A stretch of DNA of 64,000 nt from Paraburkholderia sp. BCC1884 (GCF_900996225.1 NZ_CAAJGL010000033.1:1-64000); one strand, 5' to 3'. Positions 19,194 through 28,012 are shown, numbered from the stretch's first letter. The notes: generated from the sequence alone by a model not told the origin. A program made the numbers and translations.

Positions 19194-19697
19194 TCAAGCG
19201 CTGCCCTTGCGCGTATACGTCACGAACGCGTAGTCGAAGTCGTTCGGCGCATCCGCGCGATGCGTTTCGTGCGCGACTTCTTCCCACTCGTTTTCGTCGA
19301 GTTCGGGGAAGGTGGCGTCGCCTTCGAAATCGGCGGAAATCTCGGTGACGATGAGCTTGTCGGCCTGGCGCAAACCTTCCGCGTACAACTGCGCGCCGCC
19401 GATCAGAAACGCCTCCGGCGCCTGATCCTGAGCGGCCAGTTCGAGCGCGCCTTCCAGCGTGGTGGCCATGTCGCAGCCCTGGAAGCGCCGCGTGGCGTCG
19501 CGCGTCACGACGATGTTGCGGCGACCCGGCAACGGCCGGCCGATCGATTCATGCGTCTTGCGGCCCATGATGATGGGCGCGCCCATCGTGGTCCGCTTGA
19601 AGAACGCGAGGTCTTCCGGAAGTCGCCAGGGCAACTGGTTGTCGCGGCCGATCACGCCATTGTTGGCGCGAGCGACGATCAGGGTGAGCGTCGTCAT
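19194..19697 (-). CDS. folA: Dihydrofolate reductase
   Basis: The 167-residue enzyme has the standard DHFR layout: [17 protein letters not shown] with the catalytic Asp29, [18 protein letters not shown] with the NADPH-binding loop, and [13 protein letters not shown]. It makes tetrahydrofolate from dihydrofolate, the by-product of ThyA. thyA lies at 29723-30694, with the whole amyloid cluster between the two. folA follows the sigma-54 regulator gene by 69 bases on the same strand, so read-through from the amyloid operon is possible. Confidence 0.97.
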   Translation of the reverse strand: MTTLTLIVARANNGVIGRDNQLPWRLPEDLAFFKRTTMGAPIIMGRKTHESIGRPLPGRRNIVVTRDATRRFQGCDMATTLEGALELAAQDQAPEAFLIGGAQLYAEGLRQADKLIVTEISADFEGDATFPELDENEWEEVAHETHRADAPNDFDYAFVTYTRKGSA

Positions 19698-19745
19698 CGA
19701 GTGGAAAGGGGAACGTAACCGGATCGATTCTACCTGAGGCGCGGA

Positions 19746-19764
19746 GTGGGGCCGCCAACCCCAC
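19746..19764. other. Short hairpin between fap regulator and folA
   Basis: GTGGGG and CCCCAC pair around a 7-base loop just past the regulator stop. There is no T-run, so it is a weak barrier to read-through rather than a clear terminator. Confidence 0.4.
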
Positions 19765-19766
19765 CG

Positions 19767-21332
19767 TTAGCCGGTCACCGGATCGTCTCCCGCCAGTGCC
19801 AGCTTCTCGTCGGCCGCGCTCAGTTCGCGCAGGCCGTGCTGACCCATCAGCCGGTACAGCGTGACGCGCGAAATGTTCAGATCGACCGCCGCCTCGTTCA
19901 GCCGATGACGATGTCGCAGCAACGCCGCTTCGATGGCCCGCTTCTCGGCGGCCTCGCGCGCTTGCGAGAGCGTCACGCTCTGCTGCGCGGTGAAGTGGGC
20001 GAGGTCGAGGTCGTCGGCGGAAATCAGTTTGTTCTCCGCCATCACGATGGCGCGGCGCACGCGGTTGATCAACTCGCGCACGTTGCCCGGCCAGTTGTAG
20101 TTGTAGAGCGCCTCGATCGCCGACGGCGTGAAGCCGCGAATCTTGCGCGCGCTATCGGTCTTGAACTTGCCGAGAATGTGATGCGCGAGAATTTCGATGT
20201 CTCTGCCACGCGCGCGCAATGGCGGTTCGTCCACGCGCAGCACGCACAGCCGGTGAAACAGGTCGGCGCGAAAGCGCCCGTCGCGCATCGCGTCTTCCAG
20301 ATCGACGTGAGTCGCCGACATGATCCGCACGTCCACCGGAATCGATTCGCGGCCGCCCAGGCGCTCGATCTTGCCTTCCTGCAGGAAGCGCAGCAGGCTC
20401 GCCTGGCTTTCCAGCGGCAGGTCGCCGATTTCGTCGAGCAGGAGCGTGCCGCCGTCGGCTGCTTCCACGCGGCCGATCTTGCGCTGATTCGCACCGGTGA
20501 AGGCACCGCGCTCGTAGCCGAACAGTTCGGATTGCAGCAGGTGATGCGGAATCGCGCCGCAATTGATCGCGACGAACGGCGCTTTACGACGCGGCGAGCG
20601 TTCGTGGATCGCTAACGCGGTGAGTTCCTTGCCGGTGCCCGACTCGCCGGAGATGAACACGCTGGCATCGGTGTTCGCCACCTTGCGGATGGTACGAAAG
20701 AGTTGCTGCATCGCTTCGCAGGTGCCGACCATTTCCTCGTCGCCGGAATCGCTGGTAGGCGGCGTGAGTTCGGGTTCGCACAGCGTAACCATGCCGAACG
20801 CATGGCCGACCAGATAGTCGACGCTCGCATGTGCCACCGGCATCTTCACGAAGTCGAAGCAGTAGTGGCGCACGAGCCGCCGCACCAGCGGATCGTTGAG
20901 CCGTTCGCTGGTGGCGAGCGCGATCCAGCCGACCTGCTGCTGCCGCAGACTCGCTTCGAGTCCGGCCAGATCGCGCGGCGGAAAGCTTGCCAGATCGACG
21001 ATGCCGGCGCAGGTCAGGTCGGGTTTCACGATTCGCCCGAGTTCATGCGCCGAGCGCGCCGCCGCGACCTGCCAGCCGCGACTTTTCAGATGCGCGATCA
21101 GCGTCTCGTCCGGCGTGCGCGCCACGTATAGCAGCAGCCGATCGGCTTGCGCACGATTGAGAGGCGTCGCGCCGCCCATTGGCGACACGACGGCCGCGGC
21201 CCGGGCCGCTGGCCGCCCGGTCGGCGCCTCGGCGGGCCGGGCCACCGCCTTCTCCGGCGGCAGCGCCAGCGCGAGATGCGAGCCCGCTCCGGCTACCGGA
21301 GTCACACTGGTCAGATGAGGTGATTCACGCAC
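19767..21332 (-). CDS. VpsR/BerB-type sigma-54 dependent activator, last gene of fap operon
   Basis: The 521-residue protein has a Pro/Ala-rich N-terminus (1-60) and a VpsR-like receiver-type domain (about 64-185) with Asp113 at the usual acceptor position. The AAA+ domain has Walker A GESGTGKE (229-236), the sigma-54 contact loop GAFTGA (276-281) and Walker B GGTLLLDE. A Fis-type HTH, ISRVTLYRLM, is near the end. The GTG at 21332 follows GAGGT and is 24 bases after the fapF stop, so the gene belongs to the operon. VpsR and BerB regulators control biofilm matrix genes, some in response to cyclic-di-GMP. It is closely similar to the regulator at 28177. Confidence 0.92.
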   Translation of the reverse strand: MRESPHLTSVTPVAGAGSHLALALPPEKAVARPAEAPTGRPAARAAAVVSPMGGATPLNRAQADRLLLYVARTPDETLIAHLKSRGWQVAAARSAHELGRIVKPDLTCAGIVDLASFPPRDLAGLEASLRQQQVGWIALATSERLNDPLVRRLVRHYCFDFVKMPVAHASVDYLVGHAFGMVTLCEPELTPPTSDSGDEEMVGTCEAMQQLFRTIRKVANTDASVFISGESGTGKELTALAIHERSPRRKAPFVAINCGAIPHHLLQSELFGYERGAFTGANQRKIGRVEAADGGTLLLDEIGDLPLESQASLLRFLQEGKIERLGGRESIPVDVRIMSATHVDLEDAMRDGRFRADLFHRLCVLRVDEPPLRARGRDIEILAHHILGKFKTDSARKIRGFTPSAIEALYNYNWPGNVRELINRVRRAIVMAENKLISADDLDLAHFTAQQSVTLSQAREAAEKRAIEAALLRHRHRLNEAAVDLNISRVTLYRLMGQHGLRELSAADEKLALAGDDPVTG

Positions 21333-21356
21333 GTTCGACCTCGTATCGTTGTCACG

Positions 21357-22793
21357 TCAGAAGGTATAAGGGAACCGCACGCCGACCACGAAGTTCGGCG
21401 CGTCGGGCGTCAAGCCGACGGACACCGAGCCGTTGATGGTCAGATGCTTGTTCACGACGTGGTTCAGACCGAAATTCAGCGCGGCGGCGGTGGTTTCGCT
21501 GCCCGGCACTTTTTCGTATGAGCCGCCCGGCGCGCGCGTCTTCGATTCCGGCTCGAGCGCCATGGTGTAGGAGATGCTGGCCGAGTCCTTGTCGGAGAAC
21601 GCGAGCGCGACGCCGCCGCCGAATTGCACGATGTCGCCGAGCTTGACCGTCGCCGGCTGGGTCTGGCCTTGTACCGACGAGATATCCGCAAACGAACGGG
21701 CGATGTTGTAGGTGTACGACAGGCTGCCGAACAGCACGACCGGGTCGTAGGTCTTCAGCAGCGAGACGCCTGCCGTGACGTTCCAGAAGCCGGTGCCGGT
21801 GGGCAGCTTGTTCGGCGCCACCAGGTTGGTGTTGTTGTCGTCCACCTGCACGAGCTTTTCGCCGAACGGCGAGGTGCCGGTCGGGGCCTTGAAGCGCAGA
21901 CTGCCGACCACGTCGGGCAGGCTGTTGGTCTCTTTCAGGAACTGGTAGTAGATCCCGAAGTTGACGTCGCCGATGGCGCTGCCGTTCACCGACGCATCCG
22001 ACAGCGTGCTCGCCGCACCGCCCGCGCCGCCGACGATGAAGTTGCTATGCCGGTAGATGTACGGCACGTCGACATCGACGCTGATCCGGTCGGTCAGGCC
22101 GTAACGGGTGTCGAGATCGGCCATTACCTGGTGCGACTTGGTCTCGCCGAGGTTGATGTTGCCGAGGAAAATCGCGTCGAGTGCGAGGAAGCCGGACAAC
22201 TGCAACTGGCGGCGATCGTAGTACGTGTCGCTGATGCCCCAGTCCATCGTCAGCTTGTGGTCGAACAGCGGCGCGTGTTCGCGCTGCACGACCGCTTCTT
22301 CGGCTTGCGTGCGCACCGGTTCGGAAGCCTTCTGGGTCTGCCCGATCGCGCCGCTGCCGTCGGTCGCGGCGGGCAGGCCGCCGGCGCTGTTGCCCTCGGG
22401 CGGCGGCGGATTGACCGGCACACCGGTCGCGGTGCCCGTGGTGCCGCCCGGCGCGGGCGCGCCGGGATTCACCTGGGCGAGCGGCGGCAACGGTACGGGC
22501 AGGCCGTCCGCGCCGGGTTGCTCGGCCACCGCTTCGCTGCCGGCGGGCGCGCCGTAGCCCGGCATGCCGCGGCCGCGTTGCGACATCTCGAGATTGGTGA
22601 CTTGCCGCTCGAGCGAATGAATCTGCCGCTGCTGCTCGTCGACGACGCGCATCAGGGTAGTCAGACGGTCTTCGACGGATTGTCCCGCGAGCGCCTGCGC
22701 GTTCGCACTGTGTGAAAAGGCGAAGAGCATGACGGCGGCCGGAATGGCCGCGAGTGCCACGCGAGGCGCCCTGGTCGTTGAAAAATTCTTCAT
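21357..22793 (-). CDS. fapF: FapF-like outer-membrane amyloid exporter
   Basis: The 478-residue product has a signal peptide ending ANA at residue 32, then a coiled-coil segment at about 38-72 (heptads around LTTLMRVVDEQQRQIHSLE). A Gly/Pro-rich linker (73-165) follows. The C-terminal part (about 190-478) has alternating amphipathic strands ending in VGVRFPYTF, the aromatic end of outer-membrane barrels. This order, coiled coil then linker then barrel, is that of Pseudomonas FapF, the trimeric pore that secretes Fap fibre subunits. GGGGGAA precedes the ATG. It is the last structural gene of the operon, as in Pseudomonas fapABCDEF. Confidence 0.85.
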   Translation of the reverse strand: MKNFSTTRAPRVALAAIPAAVMLFAFSHSANAQALAGQSVEDRLTTLMRVVDEQQRQIHSLERQVTNLEMSQRGRGMPGYGAPAGSEAVAEQPGADGLPVPLPPLAQVNPGAPAPGGTTGTATGVPVNPPPPEGNSAGGLPAATDGSGAIGQTQKASEPVRTQAEEAVVQREHAPLFDHKLTMDWGISDTYYDRRQLQLSGFLALDAIFLGNINLGETKSHQVMADLDTRYGLTDRISVDVDVPYIYRHSNFIVGGAGGAASTLSDASVNGSAIGDVNFGIYYQFLKETNSLPDVVGSLRFKAPTGTSPFGEKLVQVDDNNTNLVAPNKLPTGTGFWNVTAGVSLLKTYDPVVLFGSLSYTYNIARSFADISSVQGQTQPATVKLGDIVQFGGGVALAFSDKDSASISYTMALEPESKTRAPGGSYEKVPGSETTAAALNFGLNHVVNKHLTINGSVSVGLTPDAPNFVVGVRFPYTF

Positions 22794-22895
22794 TTTGTAT
22801 TCCCCCGGTGTTCCGGCTGCGCTCCGCGAACGGCTGACGGCGTGCGACCGTATCTGTGCTGCTGGTCCTTCAGTGGCGGGTGGCGGCCCGCATCG

Positions 22896-23702
22896 TTATC
22901 TCCGGTTTTGCAGAGCTTGTAGTACGCCTAGCTGACGGACCATCGAAGCTGACATTTGCTGCGTCTGCAAATGCAACTGCAATGCGTTGGCGACTTGCTG
23001 GTTATTGCCTGCAATCTGAAGCAACTGGGCGATTTGCCCGTTCCCTGGTGCAATGGTCTGGGTAGCGAGCCCAGCCGGTGTCTGCAGCGCGACGCTGATG
23101 CCGTTGCTGCCGAACGAGATGCCGGCTTTTACCGAGCCGGTCGAATTGCTGGCCGAGGCCGACGGGGCATTGGCGGTGCCCGCGACGTTCAAGGTGTTGC
23201 TGTTGAAATCGATGAGTGCGGAGTTGCTGCCGCTGTTCCGGTCGCCCGCTACCTGCGTGACTTGCGACACGCCGTTGACCGAAATACTTTGCCCGCCGTT
23301 CGTCTGCGCGTTCGGATTGGCCCCGGAGTTGGCGGAACTGCCGGTGCCGCCCGTGACGCTCGCGAGCGTATTGACGGATGTGACGACCTGGCCGACCGTG
23401 TTCTGAACCGCGGAGAGCGTGCCTTGGGCGAGGGCGGTCACGCCGTTGGGCAGTTGCCATTGCGACAGCACGTTCAGAACGAAGCCGGAAATCATCATGC
23501 CGCCAACGCCGCGGCCGGTCTGGGTGGCCAGCACGTCGTCGTCGACCATCTGGACCTTGAGTGCGGCGGTGCCCGCGTCGTGAGCGGCGAGAAACTCGGG
23601 CAGCGGGGGCGAGCCGGTAGCCGATGCTGCATGGACGTTGCTGCTCAGGCCGCACATCACCGTGCAGATTGCGAGCCCGAGTCGTGTGAGTTGTTGCTTC
23701 AT
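22896..23702 (-). CDS. Exported protein at the FapE position
   Basis: The 268-residue protein has a signal peptide (cleavage near NVHA, residue 25) and then a conspicuous segment VDDDVLATQTGRGVGG at 53-68. The segment resembles double-glycine leaders cleaved by C39 peptidases. A Ser/Asn/Gly-rich middle (100-200) and a Gln-rich C-terminus (215-268, LLQIAGNNQQ, LQLHLQTQQM) follow. It lies between the C39 peptidase and the FapF-like gene, the place of FapE in Pseudomonas, where FapE is a minor fibre-associated protein. The start is 7 bases from the peptidase stop with no ribosome-binding site, suggesting coupling. Homology to FapE itself is not proven by what I can read. Confidence 0.7.
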   Translation of the reverse strand: MKQQLTRLGLAICTVMCGLSSNVHAASATGSPPLPEFLAAHDAGTAALKVQMVDDDVLATQTGRGVGGMMISGFVLNVLSQWQLPNGVTALAQGTLSAVQNTVGQVVTSVNTLASVTGGTGSSANSGANPNAQTNGGQSISVNGVSQVTQVAGDRNSGSNSALIDFNSNTLNVAGTANAPSASASNSTGSVKAGISFGSNGISVALQTPAGLATQTIAPGNGQIAQLLQIAGNNQQVANALQLHLQTQQMSASMVRQLGVLQALQNRR

Positions 23703-23709
23703 GGTTGGG

Positions 23710-24423
23710 TCAGAACAGGTCTGCCTTGATCAAGCCGTACTCGACAAAGGGAGTCGCCGCCGTGCCGTTAGCCAGTGCGTTGGCGCGCAGCTTGAGCGCG
23801 AGCGACTCGTTGTCCTGCAAGAGCGGTGAATCCTCCCTGAAGGGTTTGCCGAGGACCGCGAACACGAGACCGTTCCAGGTCTTCGCGAAGTCCTCTTCGA
23901 GCACGATGCGATTGCCGAGCGCCGGGTCCGCGATGAAAACGCGGCCATCCTGGGCGTGCTTGACGATCACGAAGTGCTCGTACCCGTCGATGTTCATCAG
24001 AACCATCACGGGTATCTGCAAGTGCTGGAGTGCGTCGGCGGTGACGCGAAAGCCGCGGCCGCGCAAACCGATGGTCTCGACGAATTTCTTCATGTCGAGC
24101 ATGGAGAAGCCATTTTTGACGACCACTTCGGGCGTGGAGAACACCATCATCCGGCGAATCAGTTCGGTCTCCGGAATATCGATGCCATAGCCGTATTTGA
24201 GGAGCGTTGCGAGCGCTGCCGCGCCACAGCTGTAATCGAACTGCTGATTGACGATGTGGTTGTAACGGATGTCCTTCATCGAACGAACCGTCTTGGTCAA
24301 CGGCACGCCGGCGAAAGTGGACGTGTCGATGCTCGACTGCGCGTAGGTCTGGTCCGCGCACAGCGTGCAACCTGCCAGCGCCACGATGAAACGTAGCGCC
24401 GGGAACCCCTTGAACCCGGACAT
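23710..24423 (-). CDS. fapD: FapD-like C39 family peptidase
   Basis: The 237-residue product has a signal peptide (hydrophobic 11-24, ending TYAQ at 29) and then a stand-alone C39 cysteine peptidase domain. The catalytic triad can be read as Cys66 in FDYSCGAAALATLL, His150 in DGYEHFVIV and Asp166 in IADPALGN. There is no ABC transporter domain, as in FapD of Pseudomonas, a periplasmic protease needed for Fap secretion. The ATG at 24423 follows GGGAGA. A strong hairpin lies between this gene and fapC. Confidence 0.88.
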   Translation of the reverse strand: MSGFKGFPALRFIVALAGCTLCADQTYAQSSIDTSTFAGVPLTKTVRSMKDIRYNHIVNQQFDYSCGAAALATLLKYGYGIDIPETELIRRMMVFSTPEVVVKNGFSMLDMKKFVETIGLRGRGFRVTADALQHLQIPVMVLMNIDGYEHFVIVKHAQDGRVFIADPALGNRIVLEEDFAKTWNGLVFAVLGKPFREDSPLLQDNESLALKLRANALANGTAATPFVEYGLIKADLF

Positions 24424-24442
24424 GCTGGTCTCCCGCTTATGT

Positions 24443-24474
24443 ACGCGCCGGCCGCTCTACGGCTGCCGGCGCGT
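24443..24474 (-). other. Strong hairpin between fapC and fapD
   Basis: ACGCGCCGGC (24443-24452) is perfectly complementary to GCCGGCGCGT (24465-24474), with a 12-base loop. In the minus-strand transcript it follows the fapC stop and precedes the fapD ribosome-binding site. There is no T-run. It could protect the upstream mRNA end or partly block transcription, giving more fibre subunit than export machinery. Confidence 0.6.
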
Positions 24475-24512
24475 CCTCCCTTCTTTTATGGCTTCCGGTG
24501 CCTGCCGTCAGC

Positions 24513-25880
24513 TTACTTGCCGCTGTTCAGCGCAGCGATCGCCAGACCGTTGTGCTGCAGGTTGCCCGCACCGCCGGCGATGTTCACGCCGATGTTGCCC
24601 GACGCGCCGGCCAGCGAGTTGGCGCCCAGCATCGCGGTGCCCTGGAATTGACCCGTCACCTTCATGTTGGCGTTTTGCGAGTTGTCATCCGTGGCGACCA
24701 TGGCCGTGGTCAGCGCATTGCCCGGGTTGGTCGTCGTGACGGAACCGGCGAGGCTGTTGTTCTGCACGTTGCCGATACCCGAGGCGACGTTCACCCCGAC
24801 ATTGCCCGTCACACCCGACAGCGAACCATCACCGATCGACGCATTCAGATTGAAGTTGTTGATCCTGGCGGTGCCGGCCGATGCCTGCGAGCTGAAGATC
24901 TGCGCGTTGCCGAACACGTTGCCGGTATCCACCGAGGCGAGCGACACGTCGTTGCTCTGGGCGTTGCTGATACCTTCGGTGATGTTGATGCCGAGGTTGC
25001 CCGACACGCCGTTGGCGGCGTTCGTGCCAGTCGTGGCGGTCAGCGTGCCGGCCGTTTGCGTGTTGGTGTGCTGCGTCACCGAACCGGTGGTCGTCACGTC
25101 GGTCGTCGCGAGGCCCGCGTCGATGCTGAACGCTACGCCGTAGGCGTCCGTGGAGGACGACGAGCTCTTGGTGTAGCCGGACGATTGCTCGCCGACTGCC
25201 GCGTAGCCCGAACCCTGATTGGCGTTGTAGCTCCATGCCTTGCCTTGGCCCGAGCCTTCCGTGGCTTCGAAGCCGCCGGCGACACCCGAGGTGTTGGCGT
25301 AGCTCGATTCGTTGTAGCCGGCATGCAGGCCGCCGCTCGCATGGATCGAATTCGGGCCGACGTTCACGCTGCCGCCGATCGAGCCGCCCGCTGCAATGTG
25401 GCCGCCGGAGTTCTGGCTGGTGTGGCTGAAGCCGCCTTCGGTGCCGGCTGCCTGCTGGCTGTACTGATAGCCGCCACCCGTTACCGAGCTGCTCTGGTTG
25501 CCGTAGGCGTAGCCTGCCGACGCCTGGTAGCCCTGCGAGTCCGACGACTTCGACGTATGGCTCTGGCTGAACGCGATGCCCGCGGTGCCGCCGCCGACGG
25601 CCGTCGACGTGTTGTTGTTGACCGTGGTCGTCACGCGGCCGCTCGTGTAGCTTTGAGCTTGCGGGTTGAGCGTCGCGTTGACGTTCACCGACTGGCTGTT
25701 GTTCACCACTGCACCGGCCGTGCTCGATACGTGCACGCAACCATACAGTCCGACCAGACCTTCGACGCCGACTTCTTCGCCGATCAGCGTGGCATTGAAC
25801 AGGTAGGCCTTTTGCGGTGCGGCAAATGCGCTGCTGGAGGCGGCGACGAGTACGGCTGCGGCAATAAGAGTGCGCTTCAT
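24513..25880 (-). CDS. fapC: FapC-like major amyloid fibre subunit
   Basis: The 455-residue product has a signal peptide ending AFAA (residue 20). A long Ser/Gly/Tyr/Gln-rich region (about 50-275) follows. Three imperfect repeats lie at about 278-317, 346-385 and 415-455, with the shared core G-x2-GN-x-G-x-N-(3)-G-(2)-N-x-Q-x-N, for example SGNIGVNIAGGAGNLQHN. Such Asn/Gln/Gly repeats separated by linkers are the mark of FapC in Pseudomonas. Unlike Pseudomonas FapC there is no C-terminal CxC pair; the only Cys after the signal is in LYGCVHV. CGGAGCG precedes the ATG. Composition alone would fit other fibre proteins, but gene order supports FapC. Confidence 0.83.
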   Translation of the reverse strand: MKRTLIAAAVLVAASSSAFAAPQKAYLFNATLIGEEVGVEGLVGLYGCVHVSSTAGAVVNNSQSVNVNATLNPQAQSYTSGRVTTTVNNNTSTAVGGGTAGIAFSQSHTSKSSDSQGYQASAGYAYGNQSSSVTGGGYQYSQQAAGTEGGFSHTSQNSGGHIAAGGSIGGSVNVGPNSIHASGGLHAGYNESSYANTSGVAGGFEATEGSGQGKAWSYNANQGSGYAAVGEQSSGYTKSSSSSTDAYGVAFSIDAGLATTDVTTTGSVTQHTNTQTAGTLTATTGTNAANGVSGNLGINITEGISNAQSNDVSLASVDTGNVFGNAQIFSSQASAGTARINNFNLNASIGDGSLSGVTGNVGVNVASGIGNVQNNSLAGSVTTTNPGNALTTAMVATDDNSQNANMKVTGQFQGTAMLGANSLAGASGNIGVNIAGGAGNLQHNGLAIAALNSGK

Positions 25881-25906
25881 GATTCGCTCCGATACTTTAA
25901 GTGTGG

Positions 25907-26533
25907 TCAGTTAAAAAAAGTGCCCGCCGGGGGACGGAGCACAAAACTGTTTGCCGTGGTGTTACCGGCGCCGGCTGCCTGGTTGATCTGCACGATCCCG
26001 CTGACGTTCTTGAAGGCATCGCTGGAGATGTTTGCCTCGCGTACGCTATGAACCCCGATGGATTGACCCAGACTTCCGTTTTTCGGGGCCGTCGCGGATA
26101 GCTCCCCATCCGAGACGGTCTCGACTCCGAGCGCCGCAGTCCCGATCTGGGTGCTGTTGCGCTGCAGATTCCCTGCTCCGGCGGACTGGTTCACCAGTAC
26201 CGCGCCGGATGTATTCGAAAATGCGTTGGCTTCGATCGAGGCACGTGCATTGGTCAGCTTCGCCGCCGCCGTCGCGCTCTGCACGCTGGCGTTGTCGTTG
26301 CCGACCAGCGCGCCGTTCGATAACGTGATCTGATTGGCCTGGACGTTGTTCAGGCCGGCTGTTTCGTTGACCACCAGCGCGCCCGTCACACCGGCCGCGG
26401 CGCCGTTGCCGATGGTCGCGGTGGCGCCGACGACCGGCACCGCTTGCGCGTGTGCATGGCTCGCTACGAAGGCCGCGCCGCTCACGAGGACGCACAGGGC
26501 CGCATGCAGCGGACGAATCGGGCGCGCGTTCAT
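25907..26533 (-). CDS. fapB: FapB-like minor amyloid subunit
   Basis: The 208-residue product has a signal peptide ending SHAHA (residue 29) and three imperfect 36-residue repeats at about 37-72, 96-131 and 165-199. The repeats share the core SGx(V)x(VI)NQxAGxGNxxxN, for example SGAVLVNQSAGAGNLQRN. They resemble those of the following FapC-like protein, as FapB and FapC do in Pseudomonas, where FapB is thought to nucleate FapC. No C-terminal CxC pair is present. Its ATG overlaps the stop of the preceding gene (ATGA), so the two are coupled. Confidence 0.8.
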   Translation of the reverse strand: MNARPIRPLHAALCVLVSGAAFVASHAHAQAVPVVGATATIGNGAAAGVTGALVVNETAGLNNVQANQITLSNGALVGNDNASVQSATAAAKLTNARASIEANAFSNTSGAVLVNQSAGAGNLQRNSTQIGTAALGVETVSDGELSATAPKNGSLGQSIGVHSVREANISSDAFKNVSGIVQINQAAGAGNTTANSFVLRPPAGTFFN

Positions 26534-27057
26534 TTCATGCCCCCGAGTGCGCCGCCCAGCGCATTGGTCAGCGGAGCCAGCGCGCCCGTCACCGAGGAGG
26601 TGATGGTGCCGCCGATGCCCGGCGCCGGCAGGCCGATGCCGCCGGAGTTGAGCGCGATGTTGTTGCCGGTCGCCTTGCCGCTCAGGATCTGCGTGACCGC
26701 CTGCATGCCGGAGCCGCCCAGCACACCGCCTTCGACCACGCCGCTCGACCCGTGCGCATTCGTCAGATCGGTGTCGCCCACGAGCTGGGCAATCGCCGGA
26801 TTGAACGTATTCGCCGGGAAGGTGGTGGCGCGCACCGCGACCGGGTCCTGACTTTTCGGCACCGGGATGAAGGCGTCGCGCGGCGTGACCGTGCGTTCGA
26901 CGATGATGTCGCCCGGATTGACGGCTTGCTGGGCGACGGCGTCGGCGGCAAAACAGGCGGTGAGGACGGCGGCGACGGCGGCGCTTGCCGTGAGCAACCA
27001 GGGCGATAACGCCGCCGGCAACCTGATGGCGCGCGGCGTCTGGATGGAAGTAGTCAT
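26530..27057 (-). CDS. Exported protein of the fap operon, FapA candidate
   Basis: The 175-residue protein has an unusually long basic N-terminus, a hydrophobic stretch (16-34) and either a signal-peptidase I site at AVA-Q (42/43) or a lipobox-like LTAC at 32-35. The mature part begins QQAVNPGDIIVERTVTPRDAF and ends in a Gly/Ala-rich tail with weakly repeat-like residues (GKATGNNIALNSGGIGL). It is directly upstream of and overlaps fapB by four bases, the place of the FapA chaperone. I see no sequence signature proving FapA. It is the second gene of the operon. Confidence 0.65.
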   Translation of the reverse strand: MTTSIQTPRAIRLPAALSPWLLTASAAVAAVLTACFAADAVAQQAVNPGDIIVERTVTPRDAFIPVPKSQDPVAVRATTFPANTFNPAIAQLVGDTDLTNAHGSSGVVEGGVLGGSGMQAVTQILSGKATGNNIALNSGGIGLPAPGIGGTITSSVTGALAPLTNALGGALGGMK

Positions 27058-27141
27058 GTCGTCGGTCCCTGCTCTTGTCTCGTTAGCGCGTGGTGTGTGC
27101 GGTCCGCCACAGCCATCTGTTTGCTTTGTTAATTTGTTCGG

Positions 27142-27639
27142 CTACTTTCTTTGGTAGCTGGCGACGTTGCCTTGCGCCGAGCGCGCCGCGTCGACTGGAA
27201 TCGGCAGCGGTGAGGACGGCGGGGCAATCTCGTCCCACAAGGTCACGTTGTTGCCAGCGCCGTTGCCGCGCATCAGCTGCGGCGTGGCGGCGACCATCAA
27301 CATGCCGACCGCGCCGCCGCGTTGCCGCGAGAGCGCCTGGTCGTCGAGCGAAAAATCGTTCACTTGTGCACTATCGGCCGGGAGGTTGCGCATCGTGCTG
27401 GCCAGCAGACGGATCTGGCCGGCAACGCCGATCACGGTGTCCGAAGCGGCCGGCACGGTGAACACGGCATTGCTGAATCTGGCGGGTCCGGTATCGGCGT
27501 TTTCCGCCAGCGTGGCGGACAGGGCCGGTGCGGCGACCTGTGCCTGGGCGCCAGCGGGCAGCACGATCAGAGCGATGGCGGCGCAACAGGCGGCGCGATT
27601 TGCGATGCTGCTCAGGTCGATGCGGAAAGCGAGTCGCAT
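27142..27639 (-). CDS. First gene of fap operon, exported protein with GG-leader-like motif
   Basis: I start at the ATG at 27639, preceded by AAGGAG, giving 165 residues; the frame is open to 27720 but that part crosses the sigma-54 promoter. A signal peptide ends near AGAQA (33). Residues 97-113 read FSLDDQALSRQRGGAVG, resembling a double-glycine leader and matching the D-D-x2-L-x2-Q-x-G-x2-V-G pattern in the FapE-position protein. A Pro-rich end follows. The function is unknown. In Pseudomonas the operon begins with fapA, so this is either a diverged FapA or an extra component. Confidence 0.68.
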   Translation of the reverse strand: MRLAFRIDLSSIANRAACCAAIALIVLPAGAQAQVAAPALSATLAENADTGPARFSNAVFTVPAASDTVIGVAGQIRLLASTMRNLPADSAQVNDFSLDDQALSRQRGGAVGMLMVAATPQLMRGNGAGNNVTLWDEIAPPSSPLPIPVDAARSAQGNVASYQRK

Positions 27640-27666
27640 GATGTGTCTCCTTGGTGCACAGCATTT

Positions 27667-27682
27667 AGCGAAACGTGTGCCA
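27667..27682 (-). promoter_or_regulatory. Sigma-54 (-24/-12) promoter of the fap operon
   Basis: On the minus strand TGGCACACGTTTCGCT matches TGGCAC-N5-TTGCW with one mismatch (C for T in the -12 element), keeping the GG and GC pairs at the required spacing. Transcription would begin near 27656 and leave a leader of about 17 bases containing the AAGGAG site. Two sigma-54 activator genes flank the operon. Confidence 0.75.
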
Positions 27683-27991
27683 CCGCTCGCAATCCGTTGA
27701 TGGTTCTGGATGCGGCCCATTACCTCGGGCAGAAGATCGGCAAAATCGGACAGAAATGTTTCAGCGCTGAAACGGCAGGCAGAAAATACCTGGAATTTGT
27801 TAATCGCGCCGGAACGAACTACCTTCGGGTGAACGCCAGGAAAAGCGCTTCCACAAATGTTTTATTCCTCCGCTGAATAATTATTTATCGGCCGCTATGC
27901 CTTTCTGGATAAGGAATCCCCGATTAAATTCGCATATTTGTTTTCCAAGCGGCGCGCGTATAGTAAGCTCTCGAAAAAGAGCTTCAGATTT

Positions 27992-28012
27992 AAAAAAGCC
28001 CGCTAACGGGCC
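27992..28012 (-). terminator. Orphan minus-strand terminator
   Basis: On the minus strand GCCCG-TTAG-CGGGC is followed by TTTTTT. No recognised gene on that strand ends here. A GTG-started 65-codon frame (28016-28213) stops directly before it, but its composition is not convincing. It may end a small RNA, an antisense transcript of the regulator, or be a leftover of an older gene arrangement. Confidence 0.6.
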
